A DNA stretch of 50,018 nucleotides from an uncultured Prevotella sp. (GCA_900540375.1 UQFS01000028.1:1-50018); one strand, 5' to 3'; counted from the stretch's first letter, positions 6,948-16,410 are shown. Notes: generated from the sequence alone by a model not told the origin. A program made the numbers and translations.

Positions 6948-7550
6948 ATGAATGCAAAGAAAAGCAAGGGCTTGGTCCTTGCACTGCTTTTGATGGGAGG
7001 CTGCCTGACGATGACGGCAAGAACAGCCGACTCCACTTTTGTCATGCCACAGCACAGTATCTATGGCGAGGTGGGCGGACCCTGCTGGGGCATCAGTGCC
7101 AACTGGGATGCACGATTGAAGAAAGGCTCACACTGGGGCTATCAAGTTGGCCTGGGATGGGCAGGGCGATGGGACAACACGATGGGCATCCACACCCACA
7201 CGATGTACTACGGACTGACCACGGGCGTGAACTACCTGATCGGCAAGCGCAAGTCGAGACTGGAATTAGGACTCGGCAACCAGCTGCGCCTCATCAGCAG
7301 CAAGCTTGTCGTCGCCGCTTATATGGACAAGGAGAGCGATATCAGCATCAAAAGCGAAAACAAGACGCAGGTGCGAGACTTCCTCTATATGAATGTCGGC
7401 TACCGCTACACCAGTACGCATGGTTTCCAATTCCGATGTGGCGTCACACCAATGGTCAACATCACCAACGGCTGGACAGCATCCGGCGACATCTACAGCA
7501 AGGGTGATGTGTTCCTCACACCATACGTGAGCTTCGGCAAAGCATTCTAA
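6948..7550 (+). CDS. Hypothetical small outer-membrane beta-barrel protein
   Basis: This 200-residue protein was not assigned to a named family. An N-terminal signal peptide is clear (basic start NAKKSKG, then LVLALLLMGG). A cysteine at residue 19 could form a weak lipobox, but cleavage after the later TMTARTA seems as likely. The rest alternates polar and aromatic or hydrophobic residues in strands such as YQVGLGWAGRWDN, YYGLTTGVNYLIG and FLYMNVGYRYTS, and ends with YVSFGKAF, an aromatic C-terminus typical of outer-membrane barrels. About eight strands fit the length. It lies 89 bases ahead of the TonB receptor and may be part of its operon. Its function is unknown. Confidence 0.65.
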   Translation: MNAKKSKGLVLALLLMGGCLTMTARTADSTFVMPQHSIYGEVGGPCWGISANWDARLKKGSHWGYQVGLGWAGRWDNTMGIHTHTMYYGLTTGVNYLIGKRKSRLELGLGNQLRLISSKLVVAAYMDKESDISIKSENKTQVRDFLYMNVGYRYTSTHGFQFRCGVTPMVNITNGWTASGDIYSKGDVFLTPYVSFGKAF

Positions 7551-7617
7551 GAAGAAGACCTTTCCGCCCCCTAAAAAGGGGGAGACAAGACACCACTAAG
7601 AAAACAGTAAACCACAC

Positions 7618-7633
7618 ATATATATATATATAT
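7618..7633. repeat. AT dinucleotide tract upstream of the TonB receptor start
   Basis: An alternating A-T run of 16 bases (eight AT units) ends six bases before the GTG start codon of the TonB receptor. Tracts of this kind can change length by slippage and could alter translation initiation. Confidence 0.7.
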
Positions 7634-7639
7634 TGTAAC

Positions 7640-10312
7640 GTGAAAACCGCAAGAATGATCATTGCGGCGACCATCCTCATCTTGTTGCCGCTGGCCGTCT
7701 GGGGAAAAGACCACACGACGACCATCCGGCAGCAGATGGAATGGTTGCACCGTACTCAGAAAGTCAACTTCACCTACGACGCATCGCTGCCCGTAGGCAA
7801 CACCTATCAAGGACCGTCGCTCAAGGGCATGACACTGGCCCAAGCCCTGAGCGCGCTCTTCAAGGACAGTGGCATCAGCTACTCGGTCAATGGAAAGTAT
7901 ATCATACTGAAAGCAGCCAAACAGGAAAAGACCGCACCGCACAGCCAACCACAACCGCACAAAGCCTCACCGGCGCCACCACGGCGGCACACGCTCAGCG
8001 GCTATGTACGCGACACCAGCGGCGAGACACTCATCAACGCCACTGTATGGGACGAGACCACCGGTACGGGAACCACCACCAACGCCTATGGCTTCTACTC
8101 GCTCACCCTACCTGAGGGCGAGCACCATATCAAGTTCAGCTACCTCGGCTTCGCTGACCAAAAGATCAAGGCCAAGCTCGAAAGCAACCTCCGGCAAGAC
8201 GTCGCGCTCAAAGAAGACAACCGACTGCCGGAGGTCGTCGTGGAGGGAGATCTCAACTCACCGCTACTTAACACACAAACCGGCAAGCGCTCGATCTCGC
8301 AGTCCGACATTAAGACGGGCTACGCCCTGCTGTCCTCGCCCGACGTGGTGAAGACACTTCAGCGCACCAGTGGCGTGGCTGAGGGTGTGGAACTCGTCAG
8401 CGGACTCTATGTCCATGGCGGCAACAACGACGAGAACCTATTCCTGCTCGACGGCACACCACTCTACCAAATCAACCACACCCTCGGACTCTTTTCCTCG
8501 TTCAATGCTGACATCGTGAAGAATGTCGACTTCTACAAGAGTGGCTTCCCCGCACGCTACGGCGGCCGCCTCTCCAGTGTCATCGACGTGCGCACCACCG
8601 ACGGCGACATGCAGCACTATCATGGTTCTGTGCGTCTCGGCCTGCTCGATGGCGGTCTGCAGTTCGAGGGACCGATACAGAAGGGCAAGACCAGCTTTAA
8701 CATCGCTCTGCGACGCTCATGGCTCGACCTCCTCACGCGACCCGTATTCTCCTATGTCAACCATCACGCCAGCGAGGACGACGACAAGATCAACCTCGAA
8801 TATTTCTTTCACGACTTCAACACCAAGGTGACACATCTCTTCAGCGACCGCTCGCGGCTGTCGCTGAGCACCTACTGGGGACAAGACAAGCTCTCTACAC
8901 GCGACGAATATACTTTCGACTTCACCTCGAGGTACGAAGCCACCGACAAGGACGTGAGCAGGAATCGCTTCAACTGGGGCAACCTCAATGTAGCCCTCGA
9001 CTGGACGTACATCCTCTCGCCGAAGTTCTTCGCCAACATCACAGGGGTGTATACCTACAGCCTCTCGAAGCTGAAGTCATGGGAAGACGACCAGGTAGTG
9101 AGGGAGAGCGATAAGCAAATCACCCAGCGCGAGTATACCGAGCATGGATACCACTCCACCATCAACGACGTAGGCTACCGCATGGCCTTCGACTACCGCC
9201 CCACGCCACACCATCACATCCGCTTTGGCCATGACTTCACCCTGCACCACTTCCGTCCGCAGAGCAACGACCAGATCAACATCGTCAGTAACGATGGCGA
9301 GGGAGACACCACGAAAATCAGTTCAAGAAGCCATCTCGCCGCCACGGAATGGAACGTCTATGCCGAGGACGAGATAACGATTGACAACCATTGGAGCCTC
9401 AACGCCGGCATGAACATGGCGCTCTTTCACGTACAAGGCAAGTCCTTCGCCAACCTCGACCCGCGCGCCGCAGTGAAATACCAGCTTAACCCGTATCTGT
9501 CGCTGAAGGCCAGCTACACCACGATGACGCAGTTCGTCCATAAGATTTCCAACGCGTATATCGACCTGCCCAGTGACTACTGGGTGCCCACCACAAGCCG
9601 TCTCCACCCTATGCACAGCCACCAATGTGCCGCCGGCGTATATCTGCAGCCCGACCGCCATTGGATGCTCTCAATGGAAGGCTATTATAAGTGGTCGTCG
9701 CATCTGCTGCAATATACCAACTGGCAGGGACTGGAACCGCCCGCCAACAACTGGGACACGAAGGTGATGGAAGGGCACGGACGCTTCTATGGACTGGAGT
9801 TCGACGCACACTATGCCACACACCGTCTACAACTCGACGGCTCCTACACGCTGTCATGGAACAAACGTAAGTTCGAAGATTACTATCCCGAGTGGTATTA
9901 CGACAAGTTCGACAACCGCCATAAAATCAACGCCTCGGTGCGCTACCGCTTCGGTAAGGGCACCAATCTTTACGCCGAGTGGCTCTATCACAGCGGCAAC
10001 CGGCTCACTCTGCCTACGCAATATGTCAACTATCCCGACCTCGGCAATGGCGGCGAGAAGGACTTTCTTTTCGAACGGCCCAACAACGTGAGCGCACCCG
10101 CCTACCACCGCCTCGACATCGGCGTGGACATCCACCACCGCACCAAGCACGGACATGAGCGCATCTGGAACTGGAGCATCTATAACGCTTACTGCCATCT
10201 CAACACGATGTGGGTGAATGTGAAGTACAACGACTACGCCGGCACCTTCAAAGCAAAAGCGAAAGGCTACATCCCCATCATCCCATCATTCAGTTACACT
10301 TATAAGTTTTAA
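7640..10312 (+). CDS. TonB-dependent receptor with STN signalling domain (locus 1)
   Basis: This 890-residue outer-membrane receptor is expected to import a ligand using TonB energy and to signal to FecR. After a signal peptide (about 1-20) come an STN domain (about 28-85, with VNFTYDASLPVGNTYQGPSL and a YSVNGKYIILK end), a proline-rich linker, a carboxypeptidase-like regulatory domain (about 115-195, LSGYVRDTSGETLINATVW), a plug (about 215-320, with VHGGNNDENLFLLDGTPLY), and a 22-strand barrel ending FSYTYKF. I use the GTG at 7640 because it gives a basic signal start (MKTARMII); an ATG at 7655 is the alternative. A DUF4249 gene follows five bases later, a pairing common in Bacteroidetes. 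It is not SusC-like, since no SusD partner follows and the usual SusC plug motif is absent. The ligand is unknown. Confidence 0.9.
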   Translation: MKTARMIIAATILILLPLAVWGKDHTTTIRQQMEWLHRTQKVNFTYDASLPVGNTYQGPSLKGMTLAQALSALFKDSGISYSVNGKYIILKAAKQEKTAPHSQPQPHKASPAPPRRHTLSGYVRDTSGETLINATVWDETTGTGTTTNAYGFYSLTLPEGEHHIKFSYLGFADQKIKAKLESNLRQDVALKEDNRLPEVVVEGDLNSPLLNTQTGKRSISQSDIKTGYALLSSPDVVKTLQRTSGVAEGVELVSGLYVHGGNNDENLFLLDGTPLYQINHTLGLFSSFNADIVKNVDFYKSGFPARYGGRLSSVIDVRTTDGDMQHYHGSVRLGLLDGGLQFEGPIQKGKTSFNIALRRSWLDLLTRPVFSYVNHHASEDDDKINLEYFFHDFNTKVTHLFSDRSRLSLSTYWGQDKLSTRDEYTFDFTSRYEATDKDVSRNRFNWGNLNVALDWTYILSPKFFANITGVYTYSLSKLKSWEDDQVVRESDKQITQREYTEHGYHSTINDVGYRMAFDYRPTPHHHIRFGHDFTLHHFRPQSNDQINIVSNDGEGDTTKISSRSHLAATEWNVYAEDEITIDNHWSLNAGMNMALFHVQGKSFANLDPRAAVKYQLNPYLSLKASYTTMTQFVHKISNAYIDLPSDYWVPTTSRLHPMHSHQCAAGVYLQPDRHWMLSMEGYYKWSSHLLQYTNWQGLEPPANNWDTKVMEGHGRFYGLEFDAHYATHRLQLDGSYTLSWNKRKFEDYYPEWYYDKFDNRHKINASVRYRFGKGTNLYAEWLYHSGNRLTLPTQYVNYPDLGNGGEKDFLFERPNNVSAPAYHRLDIGVDIHHRTKHGHERIWNWSIYNAYCHLNTMWVNVKYNDYAGTFKAKAKGYIPIIPSFSYTYKF

Positions 10313-10316
10313 TGCC

Positions 10317-11366
10317 ATGCGACACAGTTACACCTTATTTATATGTGCTCTCCTCGCCGTGATCTCCCTGACGGCCTGCAAGGATGACTTCGACATCGAC
10401 AAGGTGAAGAGCACTCCTAAGCTCATTCTTTACTGCATGCCCACCGTGGGCGACACCACCGTCATTGAGCTCACGCGCAGCCTGCCGGTCAATACAAAAG
10501 GCAGTATCACGCCCGTCGTCGATGCTCATATCAATTATTCGGTCAACGGAAAGACGGCAGAGGTCATCAACATGGGCGACGGATCGTATAAAGCCGTGGC
10601 ACACCAACAGGTCGGAGACCGCATAGAGCTCACCGCACAAGCCGACGGTTTGTCCGCCGTCTCGGCATCAACAACCATCCTCGATGCCGTCAGCATCGAC
10701 AATCCAAGTGTCAGGAAGGTGCATCTCTACTCAAACTATAACGAGCAGGCTAAGGACTTCTATCAGATCTCCGCCACCTTCACAGACAACGCCAGCACCA
10801 AGGACTACTATGCCGTGAGGGTGGTGAGCGGGACCATCACACCCAAAGGCGATATCATCTACACCCCAAATAACTGGGAGGGCAATGCTCCATCGGACAA
10901 CATCGACGAGACGGACACCGTAGAATCGGTGCAGCAAATTTATCTCGACAGCGAGCCGCTGCTCAATGGAATAAAACAGATTGACTACGACTTCGGCTAC
11001 GACAACAACGACTACGAGCATTTCTACCTCTTCACCGACGACGGCATCAACGGCAAGACTTACATGCTGCACTTGAATGTAGCATATGAGTACGGGAACG
11101 AGTTTATCCATCTGCCAGATGGAAGTTTGTACTCGCAAATGGTCAGTTCTTATTATCGTGTCATTCTCTACCACATCACCCCGGAATTCTATCATTTCAT
11201 CCACTCCATCGGCAGCCTCGACAACAACGACCTTGCCAAAGCCGGACTGTCGAACATCGCTCCCTCCTACGGCAATGTCAAGGGCGGCATCGGCATGGCA
11301 GCGGGATATCAAAAGGCAAAGACCAAATGGGCAAGATATGAGGAAATCGGGAGTGAAGGAAGGTAA
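10317..11366 (+). CDS. DUF4249 domain lipoprotein, partner of the TonB receptor
   Basis: This 349-residue protein has a lipoprotein signal peptide with lipobox SLTAC (C21) and then CKDDFDID, suggesting anchoring in the outer membrane. The remainder resembles the DUF4249 family: an early strand KLILYCMPTVGDTTVIELTR, an immunoglobulin-like stretch with INYSVNGK, and a C-terminal part with FYLFTDDGINGKTYMLHL and YRVILYHITPEFYHFIHS. DUF4249 proteins are usually encoded directly after a TonB receptor and are thought to act with it at the surface, in the role SusD has for SusC; that role is inferred. Only four bases separate it from the receptor gene, so the two are cotranslated. A tandem 7-mer repeat follows, before fecR. 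Confidence 0.85.
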   Translation: MRHSYTLFICALLAVISLTACKDDFDIDKVKSTPKLILYCMPTVGDTTVIELTRSLPVNTKGSITPVVDAHINYSVNGKTAEVINMGDGSYKAVAHQQVGDRIELTAQADGLSAVSASTTILDAVSIDNPSVRKVHLYSNYNEQAKDFYQISATFTDNASTKDYYAVRVVSGTITPKGDIIYTPNNWEGNAPSDNIDETDTVESVQQIYLDSEPLLNGIKQIDYDFGYDNNDYEHFYLFTDDGINGKTYMLHLNVAYEYGNEFIHLPDGSLYSQMVSSYYRVILYHITPEFYHFIHSIGSLDNNDLAKAGLSNIAPSYGNVKGGIGMAAGYQKAKTKWARYEEIGSEGR

Positions 11367-11382
11367 AACTCCTCTCAACACA

Positions 11383-11410
11383 CATCATTCATCATTCATC
11401 ATTCATCATT
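11383..11410. repeat. Tandem heptamer repeat (CATCATT x4)
   Basis: Four perfect copies of CATCATT run head to tail in the 59-base gap between the DUF4249 gene and fecR. The copy number could vary by slippage, which would change the spacing within the operon but not a reading frame. Confidence 0.85.
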
Positions 11411-11425
11411 TAACATTCAATAGAC

Positions 11426-12211
11426 ATGCGCTACGTTCTTCATTATTATAAAGAGGGCAGGATCGACACACAGAAAGCCCTGAACAAGATTCAGGCGCGC
11501 GTGGGCATCCGCCCGAGAACAGCCAAGCGTCTGTACCTGCACTGGGCATCCGTCGCCGCCTCGGCACTCATTCTTTTAGGTATTGGAACCTATCTGTATC
11601 TGCGCCCCACAGCCACAACGCTCACCGCCGAGGCCTCGCAGCAGGTCTACCGTCTGCCCGACGGAACGATGGTGACGCTGGCTCCCCACGCCACGCTGTC
11701 CTACAAGGGCGACTGCCGCAAGGTGGAGATGACGGGCAAGGCCTACTTCGCCATCCATCACGATGCCACTCATCCCTTCACCATTGCTGACAACGACTAC
11801 ATCGTCCGCGACATCGGCACGCATCTGCAAGTGGAGGAGTCGGCAGCGGGTACACGCCTGACAGTCCTTGAAGGTGCTGCCAGCTTCGGTTCAACCTGTT
11901 CCGGCAGCACGGCTGTCGCCTTAAGGGCGGGCATGTCGGCCATGCTCACTGACGGAGAAAAATCGCCACGACTGGACAGAAAAACCGACCTCAACTCGGC
12001 AGCCTGGGCTACTCATGAGTTCCATTTCATAGACACGCCGCTCGCCGATGTGCTTCACACGCTCAGCATCTACTATCATGTGCGCCTCACTGCTGACAAC
12101 ATGTCCAAGCGCCTCACCGCTGATTTTGACACTGCAAATCTCAACAGCATCATCACCGTCATCGAGCAGACGTTAGATGTGAAGATAGAAGAAAAAAAAA
12201 GTAGCCGATAG
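11426..12211 (+). CDS. FecR-family anti-sigma factor (locus 1)
   Basis: This 261-residue inner-membrane protein should hold the locus ECF sigma factor inactive and respond to the STN domain of the receptor. It has a short cytoplasmic part (1-40, LHYYKEGRIDTQKALNKIQA), one membrane helix (about 41-59, ASVAASALILLGIGTYLYL), a periplasmic FecR domain (about 65-165, with VYRLPDGTMVTLAPHATLSY and GKAYFAIHHDATHPFTI), and a C-terminal DUF4974-like region (about 193-255, HFIDTPLADVLHTLSIYYHV). The cytoplasmic part is much shorter than that of the FecR in locus 2 (about 90 residues). It is the last gene of the locus, whereas FecR normally follows the sigma gene directly. The family is clear; its partner is inferred from position. 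Confidence 0.88.
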   Translation: MRYVLHYYKEGRIDTQKALNKIQARVGIRPRTAKRLYLHWASVAASALILLGIGTYLYLRPTATTLTAEASQQVYRLPDGTMVTLAPHATLSYKGDCRKVEMTGKAYFAIHHDATHPFTIADNDYIVRDIGTHLQVEESAAGTRLTVLEGAASFGSTCSGSTAVALRAGMSAMLTDGEKSPRLDRKTDLNSAAWATHEFHFIDTPLADVLHTLSIYYHVRLTADNMSKRLTADFDTANLNSIITVIEQTLDVKIEEKKSSR

Positions 12212-12238
12212 AGAACGTGGCAATTTACGTATAGCAAA

Positions 12239-12270
12239 TTTGGTATCTATTAATTAATTTACTACCTTTG
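12239..12270 (+). promoter_or_regulatory. priA promoter
   Basis: TTTG at 12239-12242, a 20-base spacer and TACCTTTG at 12263-12270 fit the Bacteroidetes promoter consensus. The ATG of priA lies 17 bases further on, so the leader is very short. Confidence 0.75.
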
Positions 12271-12287
12271 CTCACGTATATATTCTT

Positions 12288-14561
12288 ATGAGATACGTAG
12301 ACGTGATATTGCCACTGCCTTTAGAGGGCACCTTTAGTTATGCCATTGACGACAAGAAAGCCAACGGCATCGTAGCCGGTATGCGCCTGCTCGTGCCATG
12401 GGGCAAGAGCAAGACGGTGGCGGCGCTCTGCGTACGCGTCCACGACGACAAGCCCGACCTCGACGACAGCAAGATTAAAGCAGTGCTCGACGTGCTCGAT
12501 CCTGCACCGGTCATCCTGCCCCACCAATACCGGCTGTGGCAGTGGATCGCCTCATACTATATGTGCACCATGGGCGAAGTGATGAACGCCGCCCTGCCCG
12601 CCGGACTGAAAGCAGAGACAGGCTACCGCCCGAAGACGGAGACCTGCGTAAGACTGGGCGCCAAGTACCGCAACGAACAAGCATTGCACATCGCCATTGA
12701 CCTTTTGCGACGAATGCCTAAACAGCAAAAGGTGTTTCTCTCCTTTCTGCAACTCTCCCACTGGGACCTTTACTTCGAGAATCCCTGCGAAATCAAGGAG
12801 CTGACGCGCGAGGAACTCATGAACGCTACAAGCTGCTCCACGGCCATCGTGCGCCAGCTCGTCGTACATGGTTTCCTCGAAACCTATGACCGTGAAGTGG
12901 GACATCTCAATCATGCCGGACAGCCTCATCCCGACAACATGAAGACACTCAACGACGCTCAGGCCAAGGCCATGAGTGACATAGAGACACAGTGGAAGGA
13001 GAAAAACGTGGTGCTGCTCCATGGCATAACCTCCAGCGGCAAGACCGAGATCTACATCCATCTCATTGAAAAGGCCATCGCCGCGGGCAAGCAAGTGCTC
13101 TATCTCTTGCCCGAGATTGCGCTCACCGTGCAGATGACCGAACGGCTGCAACGTGTCTTCGGCAGTGAGCTCGGCATATATCATAGTAAATACAGCGATG
13201 CCGAGCGTGTGGAGATTTGGCAGAAGCAGCTCTCCGACAAGCCTTATAGCGTCATCCTCGGTGCACGTAGTGCAGTGTTTCTGCCTTTCCGACGATTAGG
13301 ACTGGTCATCATCGACGAGGAGCACGAGACCAGCTACAAACAGCAAGACCCCGCACCACGCTACCACGCACGCAGCACGGCCATTGTCATGGCACAGATG
13401 CTCGGCGCCAAGACACTCTTAGGCAGTGCCACGCCGTGCATGGAAAGCTACTACAATGCCAAGACGGGAAAATACGGTTATGCGCCGCTCATGCAGCGCT
13501 ATCAGGGCATCGAACTGCCCGACATCCATGTTGTCGACATCAAGGACCTGCGCCACCGCAAGATGATGAGCGGTCCGTTCTCGCCTCAGTTGCTCAGTGC
13601 CATACGCGAGGCGCTGAGCCAGGGCAAGCAAGCCATCCTCTTCCAAAACCGCCGTGGCTTCGCGCCGATGATCGAGTGCAAGGTCTGCGGATGGGTGCCC
13701 CACTGCAAGAACTGCGACGTGAGCCTCACCTATCACAAGCGTCTCAACATGCTCACCTGCCACTATTGCGGCTACACCCAGCCCGTGCCGATGGTCTGCC
13801 CCAGTTGCGGCAATCCTCACCTCAGCGGCCGCGGCTATGGCACGGAGAAGATCGAGGACCAAATAAAAGAGGTGTTTCCCGAAGCACGCGTGGCACGCAT
13901 GGATCTCGACACCACCCGCACGAAAGGAGCCTACGAGCATATCATCCACGACTTCGGCGCAGGCAAGACCAATTTGCTCATCGGCACACAGATGATCAGC
14001 AAAGGACTCGACTTCGACCGCGTGGCCGTGGTGGGCATCCTCGACGCTGACTCCATGCTCAACTATCCCGACTTTCGTGCCTACGAGTATGCATTCATGA
14101 TGATGAGTCAGGTCAGTGGGCGCGCCGGGCGCAAGGGCAAGCGCGGACTTGTCATCCTGCAGACCCGCAACCCACAGCTGCCCGTGGTGCAGCAGGTGGT
14201 GAGTAACGACTACCAGACTTTCTACCACGACCTGCTCGCCGAGCGTCATCTGTTCCACTATCCACCGTTCTACCACCTTATTTATATATACCTCAAGCAC
14301 AAACAGGAGGGCATTGCCGAGGCTGCTTCTCAGCAATTAGGTGCTCAGTTGCGCCAACGCTTCGGCGACCGTGTGCTTGGTCCCGACAAGCCGGGTGTGG
14401 CACGTATCCAAAGCCTCAGCATCCGTAAGATCGTGCTGAAACTGGAGAGCGGTATTGCCAGGGCACAAACGCAGCGAAGCCTTATAGCCCTCCGACAGCA
14501 GTTGCTGAACCAGAAAGGCTATAAGGCCTTGCAAATCTATTTCGACGTAGACCCAATGTAG
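12288..14561 (+). CDS. priA: Primosomal protein N' (PriA helicase)
   Basis: This 757-residue protein is PriA, the 3'-5' helicase that recognises stalled forks and reloads the replisome. An N-terminal DNA-binding domain (about 1-105, starting MRYVDVILPLPLEGTFSY) is followed by a winged-helix region and the helicase core. Walker A is GITSSGKT (246-253) and Walker B is DEEH (343-346). Eight cysteines that bind two zinc ions lie in CxxC pairs between C464 and C507 (CKVCGW, CKNC, CHYCG, CPSCG). Motifs V and VI are visible as IGTQMISKGLDFD and QVSGRAGR. Length and domain order are normal. It has its own promoter and runs convergent with the porin gene, 31 bases apart. Confidence 0.97.
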   Translation: MRYVDVILPLPLEGTFSYAIDDKKANGIVAGMRLLVPWGKSKTVAALCVRVHDDKPDLDDSKIKAVLDVLDPAPVILPHQYRLWQWIASYYMCTMGEVMNAALPAGLKAETGYRPKTETCVRLGAKYRNEQALHIAIDLLRRMPKQQKVFLSFLQLSHWDLYFENPCEIKELTREELMNATSCSTAIVRQLVVHGFLETYDREVGHLNHAGQPHPDNMKTLNDAQAKAMSDIETQWKEKNVVLLHGITSSGKTEIYIHLIEKAIAAGKQVLYLLPEIALTVQMTERLQRVFGSELGIYHSKYSDAERVEIWQKQLSDKPYSVILGARSAVFLPFRRLGLVIIDEEHETSYKQQDPAPRYHARSTAIVMAQMLGAKTLLGSATPCMESYYNAKTGKYGYAPLMQRYQGIELPDIHVVDIKDLRHRKMMSGPFSPQLLSAIREALSQGKQAILFQNRRGFAPMIECKVCGWVPHCKNCDVSLTYHKRLNMLTCHYCGYTQPVPMVCPSCGNPHLSGRGYGTEKIEDQIKEVFPEARVARMDLDTTRTKGAYEHIIHDFGAGKTNLLIGTQMISKGLDFDRVAVVGILDADSMLNYPDFRAYEYAFMMMSQVSGRAGRKGKRGLVILQTRNPQLPVVQQVVSNDYQTFYHDLLAERHLFHYPPFYHLIYIYLKHKQEGIAEAASQQLGAQLRQRFGDRVLGPDKPGVARIQSLSIRKIVLKLESGIARAQTQRSLIALRQQLLNQKGYKALQIYFDVDPM

Positions 14562-14592
14562 CGTCCACTCGAAAAAGAAGTAGTATTCCTTT

Positions 14593-16182
14593 TTAGAAGT
14601 TGAAGTCTACGCCAACGCCGAACACGTTGTTGGCACGGGTGTAGTCGCTTTTGTAGGTGACCGTCTGCGTTGACGACAGCGCCACGTCCTCGGTTGTAGT
14701 CTTCTTGTGCTGATAGAACGTGTGGAAATAAGCCACGTTCATGTCCATGCGATTGGTAATATGGAAGCGGGCACCACAGCCTACGCTGTTGGAGCTGACC
14801 ACGAAACTCTTGTCGTTCATATAAGCCTCACTCAGACCGTAGTTGGTGTTCTGCCAACCGGCCGACACGGTGATGCGCTTACTGGCGTCGAACTCGGCAC
14901 CGGCCGTCCACTCCATGGTTCCACGCTTGAGTTTCTCCTCACGATGTTTGTAGGCAGAAGCCTGCTTGTCATAGAAATAGTGGAAGCCGACATTCACGCG
15001 CAAGGGATCCACAGGATTGTAGCTCACACCCACTGAGAGCAGAGCAGGAATATCTGCCGGTACCTTCTTGCCATCGGCATACTCGCCAGTAGCCTCCGCC
15101 ATCTTGCTGTCGAACTGCTGTTTGATCATACCCATGGCACCAACGACACGCGGATCGCTGAGTTTGGTCTTGGCATACTCCAGTCCGTAGGTCATCGCCT
15201 CGGTCTGCGTCATGCCCTGCTTTATAGCCTGGGCAGCCACGCTCTGTGCCACGGCCGTACTGAGGTTGTCCTGAAGATTACCGATAGACGGTGCCTGGTT
15301 GACGCTCTGGTTCTTCAGTCGCATACGAGTCTTGAGCTCATACTTGGCCGCAAAGTTCCAGCGGCCGAGACGATAGTCCACACTGATGATCGGGGTGAAG
15401 CCAAGACCCTTTTGGTCGCAGTTCAACTCGATGTCACCGGAATTGGTCTTCGACGGATCGAGGACTTTATAGAGCGGCATGTTGCCCACCTTGATGTCAC
15501 GCACATAGCCGTAGTAGTTGCCCGTGGCATACACGGCACGCACGCCGGCGAAAACACTCATATTGGGATGCAGGCGGCAAGCGGCACCCACGGAGAAACC
15601 ATAGTAATAGGAGTTGCCACGCATGTAGCTGTTGAAACTGTACTTGCCGTCAGTACCGAACATCTGAGGCGAAGAGAACATCTGCTGACCCAAAGCCTGA
15701 TCCACGGCACCTGCCAGACCGACAGCTCCCAAGGCTGTCTCACCAACAATCTTCTCAAACGATCCCAGACCATCGTCGAAAGTGCACTTGCCACCACCGC
15801 CGATCAGTCCCGCATTGGTCTGAAATGAGAAGTTACGCCAGTTGTAGGCATACTGCACGGAAGGAAGAACGGGCGCAAAGGCCTTGCCCCGGAACTTGCG
15901 GTGCGTGCTGTTGTCATCAGTGTTGTTGCCAAATAACGGATAATCGTTCTCTATGGTACGACGCTGTACGGCCGTCTGCCAGTTGAACGAGAAATGATGT
16001 CCCGGTGAAAGGAAAGCCACACCGGCTGGGTTGTAATACGCACCATCAATGCCTATAGCGGCCTCACGGCTCATCATGCGGTTATAAGCAATGTTTTGAT
16101 TGGTGTTGGTCAGAATACCACCGGCGAAAGCCAACTGGGAGATTGCGGCAAAAGCAGCCGCAAGAATCATTTTAGACTTCAT
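14593..16182 (-). CDS. OmpP1/FadL-family outer-membrane transporter
   Basis: This 529-residue protein resembles the FadL/OmpP1 family of outer-membrane channels for hydrophobic compounds such as long-chain fatty acids. The signal peptide (MKSKMILAAAFAAISQLAFA) is followed by GGILTNTNQNIAYNRMMSRE and IGIDGAYYNPAGVAFL, which is the family's N-terminal hatch with its NPAG motif. The body has many amphipathic strands and ends with an aromatic residue in VDFNF. A long internal loop region (about 290-380) is rich in Q, A and K. The gene stands alone between priA (convergent) and the 7TM-HD gene. The substrate is inferred from the family and is not certain in Bacteroidetes. Confidence 0.88.
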   Translation of the reverse strand: MKSKMILAAAFAAISQLAFAGGILTNTNQNIAYNRMMSREAAIGIDGAYYNPAGVAFLSPGHHFSFNWQTAVQRRTIENDYPLFGNNTDDNSTHRKFRGKAFAPVLPSVQYAYNWRNFSFQTNAGLIGGGGKCTFDDGLGSFEKIVGETALGAVGLAGAVDQALGQQMFSSPQMFGTDGKYSFNSYMRGNSYYYGFSVGAACRLHPNMSVFAGVRAVYATGNYYGYVRDIKVGNMPLYKVLDPSKTNSGDIELNCDQKGLGFTPIISVDYRLGRWNFAAKYELKTRMRLKNQSVNQAPSIGNLQDNLSTAVAQSVAAQAIKQGMTQTEAMTYGLEYAKTKLSDPRVVGAMGMIKQQFDSKMAEATGEYADGKKVPADIPALLSVGVSYNPVDPLRVNVGFHYFYDKQASAYKHREEKLKRGTMEWTAGAEFDASKRITVSAGWQNTNYGLSEAYMNDKSFVVSSNSVGCGARFHITNRMDMNVAYFHTFYQHKKTTTEDVALSSTQTVTYKSDYTRANNVFGVGVDFNF

Positions 16183-16208
16183 TTAAAAGTTGTTTTGTAA
16201 TTCGACTA

Positions 16209-16216
16209 CAAAGGTA
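16209..16216 (-). promoter_or_regulatory. Probable promoter of the OmpP1/FadL gene (-7 element)
   Basis: On the minus strand this reads TACCTTTG, matching TAnnTTTG, 27 bases ahead of the start codon. A clear TTTG -33 box is not seen at 19-21 bases. Confidence 0.5.
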
Positions 16217-16410
16217 GCACTATTGTCCAATAGTTCTATAAAACTTGTTTATATTTCGGTTGGTATTATGTTTCTTTAACAACAACCATCGCCTTACAAC
16301 AATTTCACCATATATATATGGGTCTTACGGACAGGCAATACGAAGCCCTGCGACGGTCTACAATGATCGTCGGAAAAGTGTTTTCAGCATGAGCAAACTC
16401 AAAGAAGAGT

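Noticed and set aside
6440..7045. A 201-codon minus-strand open frame over the decayed region
   Set aside because: It overlaps the signal peptide region of the outer-membrane protein gene, has no motif, and starts inside that gene.
14562..14592. Terminator between the convergent priA and porin genes
   Set aside because: Only a weak A/T-rich stem (AAAAAGAA with TTCCTTTTT) is present, not enough to call.
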